A stretch of DNA of 27,792 nucleotides from JAVBPB01 sp031549965 (GCA_031549965.1 JAVBPB010000004.1:1-27792); one strand, 5' to 3'; positions 6,779-15,620 are shown, numbered from the stretch's first letter. The notes: generated from the sequence alone by a model not told the origin. Translations and numbers: made by a program.

Positions 6779-9457
6779 ATGGTTAAACAAAAAGTACTTT
6801 TACTTGCAAATCATATTAGCAGGAAAAAAATTGGTTCTAAAAACGAAATAAAGTCAACTGATCCTGAATACATGATTCTTGAACCTGTTGTTACAGAAGA
6901 AATGGCAGAAGTGGCTTTATGTATGGAAATGCGTACACATGCAACGGCAAAAGATCTGGCACCTTTATGTGGCAAAACTGTGGAAAAAACCGAAAAGTTA
7001 CTAATGGATTTAGCATATGCAGGCGTTTGCTTTGTAAATAAAATAAATGGTGTAGATACATTCTGGTATGACACATGGGTTCCTGGAATAATGGAAATGA
7101 TGGTAAATAACAAAGAAAATGTAGCCAAATATCCTCAAATTGCAGAAGCATTTGAAGCATACGGAAGAGTAAGAGGGCCTAAAACAGCCGGAAGTTTTCC
7201 GGTAGGTGTTGGACTAATGAGGGTTATTCCTATTGAAAAAGCAATTATGGCAGAAACTAGGAAAGCATCATATGAAGAAGTTTCAAAATACCTAAATGAA
7301 AATGATATATTTACAGTTTCAGATTGTTCTTGTCGTACCGTAAGAGAAGTTATGGGTGAAGGGTGCGGTCATTTAAAAGAAGATATGTGTATTCAAATGG
7401 GACATGCCGCTGAATACTATATTCGTACAGGCAGAGGAAGGCAAATTTCAAGAGAAGAAGCCTTTGAAATATTAAAAAGAGCAGAAGAAAACGGATTAAT
7501 GCACCAGATTCCAAATTTAGATGGTTCCGGCAAAACCCATGCAATCTGTAATTGCTGTGGTTGTGCCTGTTTATCACTTAGAACAGCCGAGATGTTTATT
7601 AATGCCGATATGGTTCGTTCAAACTATGTTTCTAAGGTAGACAAGGATAAATGTGTAGCTTGCGGTGAATGTGTTATACATTGTCCGGTAAATGCATTAC
7701 AGCTTGGTCAAAAAATTTGTTCTAAAACTCCTATAGTATCAGAATTAGTAAGAAAAGATACACCTCGTGATACTGATTGGGGTTCTGATAAATGGAATAA
7801 AGACTATAGATTAAACAGAAAAAATGTAGTTGAATCCGGTACAAGTCCATGTAAAACAGAATGCCCTGCTCACATAGGTATTCAAGGGTACATAAAATTA
7901 GCATCCCAAGGGAAATACACAGAAGCATTGGAATTAATAAAGCGTGAAAATCCATTTCCGGCAGTGTGTGGAAGAATATGCCCTAGAAAGTGTGAATCAG
8001 CGTGTACAAGAGGAGATATTGATGAACCGATTGCAATAGATGAAATAAAGAAATTTATTGCTGAACAGGATTTAAATATGGATCGGAGATACATTCCAAG
8101 GATTAAACATGAGTATGGAAAGAAAATTGCAGTTATAGGCTCTGGCCCATCAGGATTGTCCTGTGCTTATTATCTGGCAGTTGAAGGTTATGATGTAACT
8201 GTATTTGAAAAAGAAAAGGCACTTGGTGGTATGCTTACTCTTGGTATTCCGTCATTTAGACTAGAAAAGAATGTTGTTAATGCTGAAATAGATATATTAA
8301 AAGAACTTGGAGTTAGCTTTAAAACAGGTGTTAATGTAGGTAGTGATATTACCCTTAACGATTTGAGAAAAGATGGATTTAAGGCATTTTATATTGGAAT
8401 TGGAGCAGGTCTTGGAAGAGGTCTTGGAATTAGTGGAGAAGATGCCAAAGGTGTAATAAAGGGTGTAGATTTCCTCAAAGATGTAAATCTTTCAAATAAT
8501 ATAGTACTAAATGGAAAGACTGTTGTTATTGGTGGCGGAAATGTAGCTATAGATGTGGCAAGAACAGCTACAAGGGTGGGGGCTCAAAAAGTAGAAATGT
8601 ACTGTCTTGAAAGCCGTGAAAATATGCCTGCTCTGCCAGAAGAAATAGAAGAAGCTTTGGAAGAAAATATTCTTATAAATAACTCTTATGGGCCTAATCG
8701 CATTATAACTAAAGATGGTGTTCTTACAGGGGTAGAATTTAAAAGATGTATTTCTATTTTTGATAAAAACGGTAAATTTAATCCGGTATATGATGAAACA
8801 GATCTAAAAATAGTTGACGCAGATTATTTACTAATTTCTGTAGGTCAAGAGATTGACTTAGGAAATTTAATTAAGGGAAGCAAAATTGAAATTAATCAAA
8901 ACAAAACTATTAAGGCTGATGCTGTTACATGCCAAACCAATGAAGCAGACGTATTTGTTGGAGGAGATGTGTATACAGGCCCAAGGTTTGCCATTGATGC
9001 AATAGCTCAGGGAAAACAAGGAGCTATATCAATTCACCGTTTTGTTCAGCCTGGTCAAAGTTTGATTATAGGCCGTGACAGGAGAGAATATCATTCACTT
9101 AATAAGGAAAATATTGTTGTAGGAAGCTATGATACACATTCCAGAGAAAAAGCAGGTCATATTGAAAAAACAAAAGTTTCATTTAATGATCCTCGTAAAA
9201 CATTTACAGAAGAACAGATGAAAAAAGAAACTAATCGTTGCCTTGGATGTGGTGCTACAATTGTAGATGAATTTATATGTGTAGGCTGCGGACAATGTAC
9301 AACCAAGTGTAAATTTGACGCTATTACGTTAGTAAGGCAATATGATGGTGAAGGAGTGGCATTTGAAGATTTAAAACCAGTTGTTATTAAGCAGGTTCTT
9401 AAGAGAAAAGGAAGAATTGCTATAAAGAAAGTTAAGAAGGTATTATTTAAGGATTAA
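6779..9457 (+). CDS. Fe-S/FAD NAD(P)H oxidoreductase (GltD-like core with ferredoxin domains)
   Basis: A cytoplasmic multidomain protein of 892 residues. Start: ATG at 6779 with TTGGAG 6 bases before it. Order: an N-terminal region (1-170) with winged-helix look; Cys clusters (C183, C185 in CSCRT; later CNCCGCAC); a 4Fe-4S ferredoxin motif (C292, C295, C298, C302); a Fe-S domain as in GltD and dihydropyrimidine dehydrogenase (CKTECPAHIGIQGYI, CGRICPRKCESAC); an FAD Rossmann motif (VIGSGPSG, 452-459); an NAD(P)H motif (GGGNVAIDVAR, from 585); GGDVYTGP closing the FAD site; and a final ferredoxin motif (C834, C837, C840, C844). Such proteins pass electrons between pyridine nucleotide, flavin and ferredoxin; electron bifurcation is possible but unproven. 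Its partner is unknown. Confidence 0.88.
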   Translation: MVKQKVLLLANHISRKKIGSKNEIKSTDPEYMILEPVVTEEMAEVALCMEMRTHATAKDLAPLCGKTVEKTEKLLMDLAYAGVCFVNKINGVDTFWYDTWVPGIMEMMVNNKENVAKYPQIAEAFEAYGRVRGPKTAGSFPVGVGLMRVIPIEKAIMAETRKASYEEVSKYLNENDIFTVSDCSCRTVREVMGEGCGHLKEDMCIQMGHAAEYYIRTGRGRQISREEAFEILKRAEENGLMHQIPNLDGSGKTHAICNCCGCACLSLRTAEMFINADMVRSNYVSKVDKDKCVACGECVIHCPVNALQLGQKICSKTPIVSELVRKDTPRDTDWGSDKWNKDYRLNRKNVVESGTSPCKTECPAHIGIQGYIKLASQGKYTEALELIKRENPFPAVCGRICPRKCESACTRGDIDEPIAIDEIKKFIAEQDLNMDRRYIPRIKHEYGKKIAVIGSGPSGLSCAYYLAVEGYDVTVFEKEKALGGMLTLGIPSFRLEKNVVNAEIDILKELGVSFKTGVNVGSDITLNDLRKDGFKAFYIGIGAGLGRGLGISGEDAKGVIKGVDFLKDVNLSNNIVLNGKTVVIGGGNVAIDVARTATRVGAQKVEMYCLESRENMPALPEEIEEALEENILINNSYGPNRIITKDGVLTGVEFKRCISIFDKNGKFNPVYDETDLKIVDADYLLISVGQEIDLGNLIKGSKIEINQNKTIKADAVTCQTNEADVFVGGDVYTGPRFAIDAIAQGKQGAISIHRFVQPGQSLIIGRDRREYHSLNKENIVVGSYDTHSREKAGHIEKTKVSFNDPRKTFTEEQMKKETNRCLGCGATIVDEFICVGCGQCTTKCKFDAITLVRQYDGEGVAFEDLKPVVIKQVLKRKGRIAIKKVKKVLFKD

Positions 9458-9535
9458 AATAAGGTAATAGAATAAAATAATAATTTTCACGAAGATAGTG
9501 CTTAGTATTGATTATCTTTCGATATTAAAGATTAA

Positions 9536-9585
9536 GTCATTCTATGATATGCATAGTAAATGATTTTCAAATATCATAGAATGAC
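9536..9585. terminator. Hairpin between convergent genes
   Basis: A perfect 15-bp inverted repeat (9536-9550 GTCATTCTATGATAT against 9571-9585) with a 20-base loop lies between the ends of the oxidoreductase and the kelch gene. There is no strong T tract on either side. It probably works as a shared terminator. Confidence 0.55.
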
Positions 9586-9597
9586 ACAAGAGTGAAT

Positions 9598-11037
9598 TTA
9601 AATACTATTTACTCTTACATAAATAAAATATTCTTTTCCTCTTAGTTCACCTTTTATAATTACAAGACCCTTGCTGATAGCTTTTATTTGACCTGTTGTA
9701 GAAATTGTAGCTATATTTGGATCTAAAGAAATCCAATTTACATTTGCAGGGTTAGGGTCTAAATAGAGATTTAAATTTTCTCCTACTAATAGGTAAACTG
9801 CTAAACAATCATATGGTATTACTTTTACCGGAATATAGTCAACAAAGTTTCCATTTTGATCTCTTGCAATTATATATGTAGTTCCAACACTTGTAGCAGT
9901 TGCTAATCCTTGTGAGGTCACATTTGCAGTAGATGAGCTAAAAGAGGTCCATGTTAATTTTATGTTATCTGGTAAATAATAAGATATACTTAATTGCGTA
10001 CGTTCCCCTTCTCTTAGTAATACAAATAAACGATTTTCATTATCACTTAATTTTAAGGATTCTGAGAGTGAATATGTATTTCCAGAAGCAAATCCACCGA
10101 GTACATATACTTTATCATCAATTAGATTTGAAGTTAAGCAAAAACGTTCTTGAGTTAAATTGGTATTATTATTAGTCCAAGTATCTTTTAAAATATCATA
10201 AACTAGAACATCATTATAAAAATGAGATGAGTTAGCACTATATCCACCATATTCACAACCAGCAAATATATAGAGGTAATGTCCGTATACTTCAGAAGTA
10301 GAGCAAAAACGTTTATTAGGCATAGGAGTTCCAGAAGACCATGAATTTGCTGATATATCATAGATAGATACATTAGTCGTTCCTTCTTCTCCATTACTAG
10401 GTGTGAATCCGCCAATCATATAAATTTTATCACCAAATATTTCGACAGAAGAAAATGCATTCAATCGTGGTAAATTTGCCCCTACTGACCAGGTATTATT
10501 TTTAGTATCGTATACCCATATGTTTTGAAGAAAACTAGCGGTGTTAGTTACTCCCCCTATTAAGTATATTTTTGAATCAAAAGCAATTGCGGAAGAACCG
10601 TATATACCATTTGGCATTGAAGCTCCGTAAGACCAGCTATTGCTTTTAGGATCGTATATTTCCACAATATTTGTAGCTGAACTAGCCTGTGAAATATTTT
10701 GTAATCCGCCAAAAACATATATTTTGCCATCTATTACAGCAGAAGCAGCAGTTAGTACAGGAATATTTTTAGGTGCACCTAAAGACCAAGTGTTAGTTTT
10801 AGTATTTAATATTTCTAACTTATCAGTAGGTATTCCATTTCCTTCATGCCCACCAATTACATATATCATATCATTAATTACCTCAGATGTATGAGAACTT
10901 TTTCCGTTAGGTAAAGGTGTTTCTTGATTCCAAGTGTTGTTTCCACTTGATGCAAATATTGTATCTGAAAATAATAAAATGGTACTAATTGATAAAAAAA
11001 ATGTTGCTAAAAATAATTTTATTCTTTTGTTATTCAT
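9598..11037 (-). CDS. Secreted kelch beta-propeller protein with Ig-like C-terminus
   Basis: A protein of 479 residues with a signal peptide (1 to about 29, cleavage near IFA|S) and ATG after TAGGAGG. About six kelch blades follow, each with IYVIGG- or IYMIGG-type strands, Y-D and N-W (for example IYVFGG, IYLIGG, YIFAGC, VYVLGG; NTWS, NSWS, DTWT), giving a six-bladed propeller up to about residue 330. The C-terminal 140 residues look like two bacterial Ig-like (Big_2) units (TWTSFSSSTANVTSQGLATA; WISLDPNIATISTTGQIKAI). No LPXTG or other anchor is present, so it is released or bound non-covalently. The ligand is unknown; carbohydrate or protein binding is usual for such folds. It is oriented against the flanking genes and may be independent of them. 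Confidence 0.88.
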   Translation of the reverse strand: MNNKRIKLFLATFFLSISTILLFSDTIFASSGNNTWNQETPLPNGKSSHTSEVINDMIYVIGGHEGNGIPTDKLEILNTKTNTWSLGAPKNIPVLTAASAVIDGKIYVFGGLQNISQASSATNIVEIYDPKSNSWSYGASMPNGIYGSSAIAFDSKIYLIGGVTNTASFLQNIWVYDTKNNTWSVGANLPRLNAFSSVEIFGDKIYMIGGFTPSNGEEGTTNVSIYDISANSWSSGTPMPNKRFCSTSEVYGHYLYIFAGCEYGGYSANSSHFYNDVLVYDILKDTWTNNNTNLTQERFCLTSNLIDDKVYVLGGFASGNTYSLSESLKLSDNENRLFVLLREGERTQLSISYYLPDNIKLTWTSFSSSTANVTSQGLATATSVGTTYIIARDQNGNFVDYIPVKVIPYDCLAVYLLVGENLNLYLDPNPANVNWISLDPNIATISTTGQIKAISKGLVIIKGELRGKEYFIYVRVNSI

Positions 11038-11066
11038 ATATTTCCTCCTAAATTATTAAAATGTTG

Positions 11067-11078
11067 TATACATGTATA
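11067..11078. promoter_or_regulatory. 12-bp palindrome in the kelch gene leader
   Basis: TATACATGTATA is a perfect palindrome about 30 bases before the kelch start codon. It could be an operator or part of the promoter region. Weak evidence alone. Confidence 0.25.
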
Positions 11079-11200
11079 AATCGTATTGTACCAATTTTTA
11101 TTGGAATGCCATATAGTAAATAAGTCTTATACAGAGTAGAGTATGGATAAAATATTGTTTGAAACATATTGAAAGGCAATAATTTAGATTTTAAAAACTT

Positions 11201-11230
11201 TTGAAATATGTTAAAATTATTTTATAAAAT
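11201..11230 (+). promoter_or_regulatory. Predicted promoter of hypA
   Basis: TTGAAA (11201-11206), an 18-base spacer and TAAAAT (11225-11230). The leader would be about 60 bases. The region is very AT-rich, so other -10-like boxes also occur. Confidence 0.4.
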
Positions 11231-11297
11231 AATGTAATTGTATTGAAAATATTTGTAATAATAATTTAATGATAAGAGATAAGGGCAGGTGAATACT

Positions 11298-11639
11298 TTG
11301 CATGAATTAGGAATTGTAATAGAAGTAATTAATACAGTAGAGCGTTTTGCCAAAGAAAACAATGTGGAGAAGATTGATACATTAGTATTGCAAATTGGAG
11401 AAATGTCTTCAATGATTCCAAAGTATGTAAAATCAGTGTATCCTGCTGCCGTTGATGGTACAATTCTTAAAGATACTAAACTTAAGATTGAAATACTACC
11501 TGCAAATGCCATATGTTTGGAATGTAATAAGGTTTATAATTTCATTAATCATAAAGGCAAATGTCCTAATTGTAAAAGTGAGAAGAGGGATATTATAAGT
11601 GGGAAGGAATTTTTTATTAAAGAGATTTTATGTTGTTAA
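11298..11639 (+). CDS. hypA: HypA, nickel metallochaperone (TTG start)
   Basis: A protein of 113 residues. HypA binds nickel through its N-terminal Met-His-Glu and a structural zinc through two CxxC motifs, and hands nickel on with HypB. The TTG at 11298 is chosen because it gives exactly M-H-E-L-G at the N-terminus. The GTG nine bases upstream would bury His2 and overlaps the AGGTG ribosome site. Seen: H2, E3, the central LQIGEMSSM of the family, C73/C76 and C89/C92. It is cut off from hypB by the oxidoreductase and the reversed kelch gene, yet keeps the same direction. No other hyp genes are in the window. Confidence 0.93.
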   Translation: MHELGIVIEVINTVERFAKENNVEKIDTLVLQIGEMSSMIPKYVKSVYPAAVDGTILKDTKLKIEILPANAICLECNKVYNFINHKGKCPNCKSEKRDIISGKEFFIKEILCC

Positions 11640-11755
11640 TTTATAGAAAATAAAATGCTTTTGCTATATATTGATTATCTTAAAGTAATTAATATTACGA
11701 TGATATATAAAATTATAAGTCATGGAAAAAAATAAATTATTATGGAGGAATTAGT

Positions 11756-12589
11756 ATGCTTGACAAAAAGTTGCAAGATCAGCTAATCAATACTGGCAGA
11801 GCATTTATGAAGTTTTCATCTACTAACCAATATGAGGAATATATATCTGATCAGGAATTAAAACTTCCACAGCCTCCTTTGGTGAAAGCAAATATGCGTG
11901 AGATAGTAGATGCCATTAATCTGCCCAGAAATTTTAATGACTTGAATATAAATCTGAATTTTATTGAAATATTGGCTGAACGTAAAAGTTCTCGAGTATA
12001 CAGTAAAGAATCTATGAGTCTTCTTCAACTATCCTTTCTTTTGTGGGCATCTCAGGGTATAAAGGATATTAGGGGTAAGTCATATGCGACCCTTCGTACA
12101 GTTCCATCAGGGGGAGCACGCCATGGATTTGAAACTTATCTGGCAGTTCAAAATGTAGAAGGATTAAGATCTGGTTTATATCATTATTTGCCTATGGAGC
12201 ATCAGTTAGAGTTTCTTAAGGAACTTGAAAATGGGGAGAAAACAATTGCAGAATCTATTTGTGGTCAGAATTGGGGTTCACGTGCTAATGTGGTTTTCTA
12301 TTGGTCATTTGTGGCTTATCGTTGTGAATGGAGATATGGAATACATGCCCATCGACCAGCTTTAATAGATGTGGGACATTTATGTCAAAATTTATATCTT
12401 GCATGTACAGCTCTTGGAATAGGGACTTGTGCTGTTGCAGCTCTTGATAATAATATTTGTGACAAGATGTTTGAATTGGATGGGGAAGAAGAATTTATTG
12501 TATACGTGGCACCTGTAGGTTGTATTAAGGAATCAGACAAGGAAAAGGAACAGGCTTTTTATAGTTTTATTAATGAAGAAGGGCTTTGA
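11756..12589 (+). CDS. Nitroreductase-family flavoprotein, SagB/ThcOx type
   Basis: A protein of 277 residues, ATG after ATGGAGGAA. The FMN-binding nitroreductase fold shows in LAERKSSRVYSKESMSLLQLSFLLWASQG, here split into LAERKSSRVYSKE and LSFLLWASQG, then TVPSGGARHGFETYL, the central DVGHLCQNLYLACTALGIG and a C-terminal VYVAPVGCI. SagB/ThcOx relatives oxidise azoline rings in peptide natural products, but many stand-alone clostridial members are simple NAD(P)H-linked reductases of unknown substrate. No cyclodehydratase (YcaO) or precursor peptide is seen nearby, so a peptide-maturation role is not supported. It lies 116 bases after hypA. A link to the hyp genes is uncertain. Confidence 0.85.
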   Translation: MLDKKLQDQLINTGRAFMKFSSTNQYEEYISDQELKLPQPPLVKANMREIVDAINLPRNFNDLNINLNFIEILAERKSSRVYSKESMSLLQLSFLLWASQGIKDIRGKSYATLRTVPSGGARHGFETYLAVQNVEGLRSGLYHYLPMEHQLEFLKELENGEKTIAESICGQNWGSRANVVFYWSFVAYRCEWRYGIHAHRPALIDVGHLCQNLYLACTALGIGTCAVAALDNNICDKMFELDGEEEFIVYVAPVGCIKESDKEKEQAFYSFINEEGL

Positions 12590-12755
12590 CTTAAAATAGC
12601 AATTAATTGTTAGAAATTTATACCTCCTAAATTCAAATAAATTGGGATTACCATTAGTAAACATAGAACAGCCATCTGTCCAAGCTTCATGATAAAACAA
12701 TGTTTATTGGTAAATATATATAAAATTTCTATATTGAAGTTGTTAGAATTGACAA

Positions 12756-12784
12756 TTGACGAAAATCAATAATCATATTAGAAT
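12756..12784 (+). promoter_or_regulatory. Predicted promoter of the LacI-family gene
   Basis: TTGACG (12756-12761), 17 bases, TAGAAT (12779-12784). The transcription start should be near 12791, just before the AAAACGTTTT palindrome, as expected for autorepression. The preceding gap (12590-12755) holds no convincing gene. Confidence 0.65.
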
Positions 12785-12798
12785 AAATACATAAAAAG

Positions 12799-12808
12799 AA
12801 AACGTTTT
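12799..12808. promoter_or_regulatory. LacI-family operator, site 1 (own promoter)
   Basis: AAAACGTTTT is a perfect palindrome with the central CG typical of LacI-family operators. It lies about 8 bases after the predicted transcription start of the regulator gene. Two further copies lie upstream of uxaC and of the importer. Confidence 0.75.
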
Positions 12809-12856
12809 AGTAATCGCTAAAATATGAAAATTAGACAAATCAGGTGGCGATATTTA

Positions 12857-13903
12857 ATGGAAAAGAGAATTACCATAAAAGATATATCAGAACGAACCAA
12901 CCTATCCTATGGAACAGTGCATAGAGCATTGGCAGATAAGAAAGGTGTTAGTGAAAAAGTTCGTGATTATGTAGTACAAGTGGCAGAAGAGATGGGTTAT
13001 AAACCAAACTTTGTTGCTTCCTCGCTAAAAAGAAAAACACTTAATCTTGTAGCCTCATTTCCAGAACCAATGGGAAGAGGAAAGTTTTTCTATACCGATG
13101 TATGGAAAGGCTTTAGAGACTGCGTTGAACAGTATAGAGACTATAACATTTCCATTATAGAAGTACCATATCAAAGGTATAACAGTGAAGAAAATCAAAA
13201 CACAAAACTCCTGTCAATTTTAAACGAATATGAAGGAGAGATAAATGGACTGATAACCCAAGGAAATGAAGAGGGAGAAGAAGTTATCAGAAAATATAGC
13301 GAAGCAGGTATACCTATTGTGTTTGCCTGTGACGATATGCCAAATATTCACAGACTTTGTTGTGTGCAGGCAAATCATTATACAACGGGTAAAATTGCTG
13401 CTGAGATTTTAACGGCATCCATACCTGATAATAGTTCAGTAATATTATGTGCAGGTTATACAGATACATTATCCCATAAATTATCAGTAGAAGGATTTGA
13501 AAACTATATAAAGGAAGAAAGCCTAAATATTAAAGTCCTAAGAGTTGAAGATATTAAGAATGCGGATGAAGTTAAAGCAACGCTTAAAGGATACTTTGAA
13601 GAAGATTCAAATATACAGGGAATGTACTCAGTTAATGCCAGAGATACAGTAACATTATGTCAGACAGCTATTGAAGAAGGAAAAGTGGATAAACGATTGG
13701 TAGGAAGCGATGTATTTGATGAAAATAAAGAATTTATGAAGCAAGGGGTTCTTAATAACCTGATATATAAAAATCCTAGTGGTCAAGTTTTTGAGGCAAC
13801 AAGAATCTTAATGGATTATCTAATTAAAAACGAAATGCCAAAAGAAAAAATAATATATACAGATACAGCAGTAATTTATAAAAGTAATTTATATTTATAT
13901 TAA
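12857..13903 (+). CDS. LacI-family transcriptional regulator, KdgR-like
   Basis: A protein of 348 residues from the ATG at 12857 (AGGTGG nine bases before); a start 33 bases upstream has no ribosome site. The N-terminal LacI helix-turn-helix and hinge are clear (ITIKDISERTNLSYGTVHRA, then MGYKPNFVASSLKRK). The remainder is a periplasmic-binding-protein-like effector domain (about 62-340) resembling sugar-binding regulators. It is the first gene before the galacturonate operon and is very probably its repressor, responding to a pathway intermediate such as KDG. That ligand is inferred from KdgR/UxuR relatives. Matching palindromes occur in its own, the uxaC and the importer promoters. Confidence 0.88.
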   Translation: MEKRITIKDISERTNLSYGTVHRALADKKGVSEKVRDYVVQVAEEMGYKPNFVASSLKRKTLNLVASFPEPMGRGKFFYTDVWKGFRDCVEQYRDYNISIIEVPYQRYNSEENQNTKLLSILNEYEGEINGLITQGNEEGEEVIRKYSEAGIPIVFACDDMPNIHRLCCVQANHYTTGKIAAEILTASIPDNSSVILCAGYTDTLSHKLSVEGFENYIKEESLNIKVLRVEDIKNADEVKATLKGYFEEDSNIQGMYSVNARDTVTLCQTAIEEGKVDKRLVGSDVFDENKEFMKQGVLNNLIYKNPSGQVFEATRILMDYLIKNEMPKEKIIYTDTAVIYKSNLYLY

Positions 13904-14006
13904 AAATATTAGAGTATCAAATATGCGTACTTTATATGCAATAAGTCAAAATACATCTTATAATTTGCATGAAGAAATAACATATAATGTTACTATACAC
14001 AGCCAA

Positions 14007-14055
14007 TGCCCTCTCCCATGGAGTAGAAAGACTAAATAGCAAAAGCGTCAACCAA
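14007..14055 (+). repeat. Element B fragment (one end only)
   Basis: CCATGGAGTAGAAAGACTAA with a following GCAAAAGCGTCAACC matches the end of element B (compare 21731-21770 and the reverse complement of 20723-20760). Only the outer end remains and the long hairpin is missing. It lies just upstream of the predicted uxaC promoter. Confidence 0.6.
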
Positions 14056-14080
14056 CAATTTAGTGATTAAGTTAACAACA

Positions 14081-14108
14081 TTGACTGTGAATAGTATCAT
14101 TTTATTTT
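14081..14108 (+). promoter_or_regulatory. Predicted promoter of the galacturonate operon
   Basis: TTGACT (14081-14086) with TATTTT (14103-14108) at 16 bases. The -10 is weak, which may suit a regulated promoter. The operator follows by 11 bases. Confidence 0.45.
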
Positions 14109-14119
14109 ACCATAAAAAC

Positions 14120-14131
14120 TAAAACGTTTTA
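14120..14131. promoter_or_regulatory. LacI-family operator, site 2 (uxaC operon)
   Basis: TAAAACGTTTTA is a perfect 12-bp palindrome. The 20 bases AAAACTAAAACGTTTTATCA around it are identical at site 3 upstream of the importer. Confidence 0.8.
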
Positions 14132-14206
14132 TCAATTGAATAAAATCAATCAAGCATATATATTTGATACTCTAAAGAACAATTAAATTTAGGAAAGAGG
14201 GATAAC

Positions 14207-15607
14207 ATGTTTTTGGAAGATTTGTTTTTAACCAATGAGACAGCAAAGCATTTATATAACAGCTATGCAAAAGACATGCCAATAATAGATTATCATTGTC
14301 ATTTAGTACCAAAAGAAATATGGGAGAATAAACCCTTTGAAGATTTGGGAGAAATGTGGCTTGCTCATGACCATTACAAATGGAGAGCAATGCGTACTTT
14401 TGGCATAGATGAAAGTTATATCACAGGGGATAAAAGTTTTGAAGAAAAATTCCTTGCATTTGCAAAAATAATGCCACAACTTATTGGCAATCCAATTTAT
14501 ATATGGTGTGCATTAGAACTAAAGAGATATTTTAATATTGATGAAGCTTTATGTGAAGAAAATGCAAAAGAAATTTATGCTAAGACAAAAAACATGATTA
14601 CAGAAAAAAATATTACACCGGGATACTTTATTGAAAAATCTAAAGTTCAGTTAGTAGCAACAACTGATGATCCTGTGGACAGCTTAGAATTTCATAAAGC
14701 AATTAACAAAGAGAAAAAGATTAATACAAAAGTGATACCTGCGTTCAGACCAGATAAAGCATTTTACATAGAAAAACCATCCTATACAGAATACATAAAT
14801 CTGCTTCAAACAGCAGCAGACATGGAAATTGGAAGTTTTAGTCAAATAATTGAAGCCATTGAAAGAAGGCTTGAATATTTTAAAGGTCTTGGCAGTTCCA
14901 TTAATGACAATGGAATAGCACATTTTACTTATGAAGATTACAGTAATGAGGAAATAGAAAATATCTTTGCTAAAAAAATAAACAATGATTCTTTGTCCAT
15001 AAAAGAACAAAATCAATATAAAACAGCTTTTTTAATAGAAACAGCAAAACTATATCATAAACATAATTTCGTTATGCAACTTCATATAGGAACATTAAAA
15101 GATACAAACAGTGAAATGTTTGAAAAATTAGGTGCAGATACGGGATATGATTGTATCGATGATAGTACGGCAATAAAGAGTGTTTGTGCTCTTCTTGATA
15201 AATTAAATACTTTAGAAATTTTACCAAAAACCATACTTTATCCATTAAACATTTCCCAATATGAAACATTTGCAGTACTTGCAGCAGCATTTTGCAAAGG
15301 GGGAACAAAAGCAAAGGTACAACTTGGAGCACCATGGTGGTTTAATGATCAGGTATATGGAATTACAAAACAGTTTGAAAGTGTGTCAAACCTTTATCCA
15401 ATTGCTTTATCAGTAGGAATGTTAACTGATTCAAGAAGTTTTCTATCCTATCCTCGTCATGAGCTTTACCGCCGTGTACTTTGTAATTATTTAGGGGGAT
15501 TAGTAGAAAGAGGAGAATACTTCTCAAGTGAAGATGAACTAAAAAAAATTATAGAAAATATCTGTTACAATAATGCAAATGAATATTTTGGATTTCAATT
15601 ATCCTAG
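14207..15607 (+). CDS. uxaC: Uronate isomerase (glucuronate/galacturonate isomerase)
   Basis: A protein of 466 residues, the usual family length. ATG after GAAAGAGGG. It isomerises D-galacturonate to D-tagaturonate (and D-glucuronate to D-fructuronate) in the cytoplasm, the first step of the pathway. Seen: the amidohydrolase-superfamily metal motif DYHCHLVPKEIW (H30, H32), TTDDPVDSLEFH, PAFRPDKAF, MQLHIGTLKDTN, LGAPWWFNDQ and the C-terminal LTDSRSFLSYPRHELYRR typical of UxaC. It is the first gene of a five-gene run with uxaB 13 bases behind it. The LacI-type operator sits between its promoter and its start. Confidence 0.97.
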   Translation: MFLEDLFLTNETAKHLYNSYAKDMPIIDYHCHLVPKEIWENKPFEDLGEMWLAHDHYKWRAMRTFGIDESYITGDKSFEEKFLAFAKIMPQLIGNPIYIWCALELKRYFNIDEALCEENAKEIYAKTKNMITEKNITPGYFIEKSKVQLVATTDDPVDSLEFHKAINKEKKINTKVIPAFRPDKAFYIEKPSYTEYINLLQTAADMEIGSFSQIIEAIERRLEYFKGLGSSINDNGIAHFTYEDYSNEEIENIFAKKINNDSLSIKEQNQYKTAFLIETAKLYHKHNFVMQLHIGTLKDTNSEMFEKLGADTGYDCIDDSTAIKSVCALLDKLNTLEILPKTILYPLNISQYETFAVLAAAFCKGGTKAKVQLGAPWWFNDQVYGITKQFESVSNLYPIALSVGMLTDSRSFLSYPRHELYRRVLCNYLGGLVERGEYFSSEDELKKIIENICYNNANEYFGFQLS

Positions 15608-15620
15608 AAGGAGTGGTAAT

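Larger units (their letters stand above)
13909..14175. repeat. 16-bp inverted repeat bracketing the uxaC promoter
   Basis: TTAGAGTATCAAATAT (13909-13924) pairs perfectly with 14160-14175, enclosing 235 bases. The pair spans nearly the whole gap between the LacI gene and uxaC and includes the promoter, the operator and a fragment of element B. At 267 bp overall it has the size of element A, but no second copy is in the window, so its nature is open. Confidence 0.6.

Noticed and set aside
4995..11639. A hydrogenase operon
   Set aside because: Only hypA and hypB are recognisable. There is no large or small hydrogenase subunit and no other maturation gene; the Fe-S flavoprotein has no [NiFe] or [FeFe] active-site motif that I can see.
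11756..12589. Peptide natural-product (azole-forming) cluster
   Set aside because: A SagB-type oxidoreductase is present, but there is no YcaO-type cyclodehydratase or precursor peptide nearby.
12593..12690. Minus-strand hydrophobic 26-codon frame (MKLGQMAVLCLL...) with an internal AGGAGG
   Set aside because: No ribosome site lies before its ATG, and the AGGAGG at about 12622-12632 is followed by no start codon. It is too short to call; it may be a gene remnant.
12799..12808. CcpA catabolite (cre) sites
   Set aside because: The AAAACGTTTT sites lack the outer TG and CA expected of cre and occur at the genes expected for a local LacI-family repressor.
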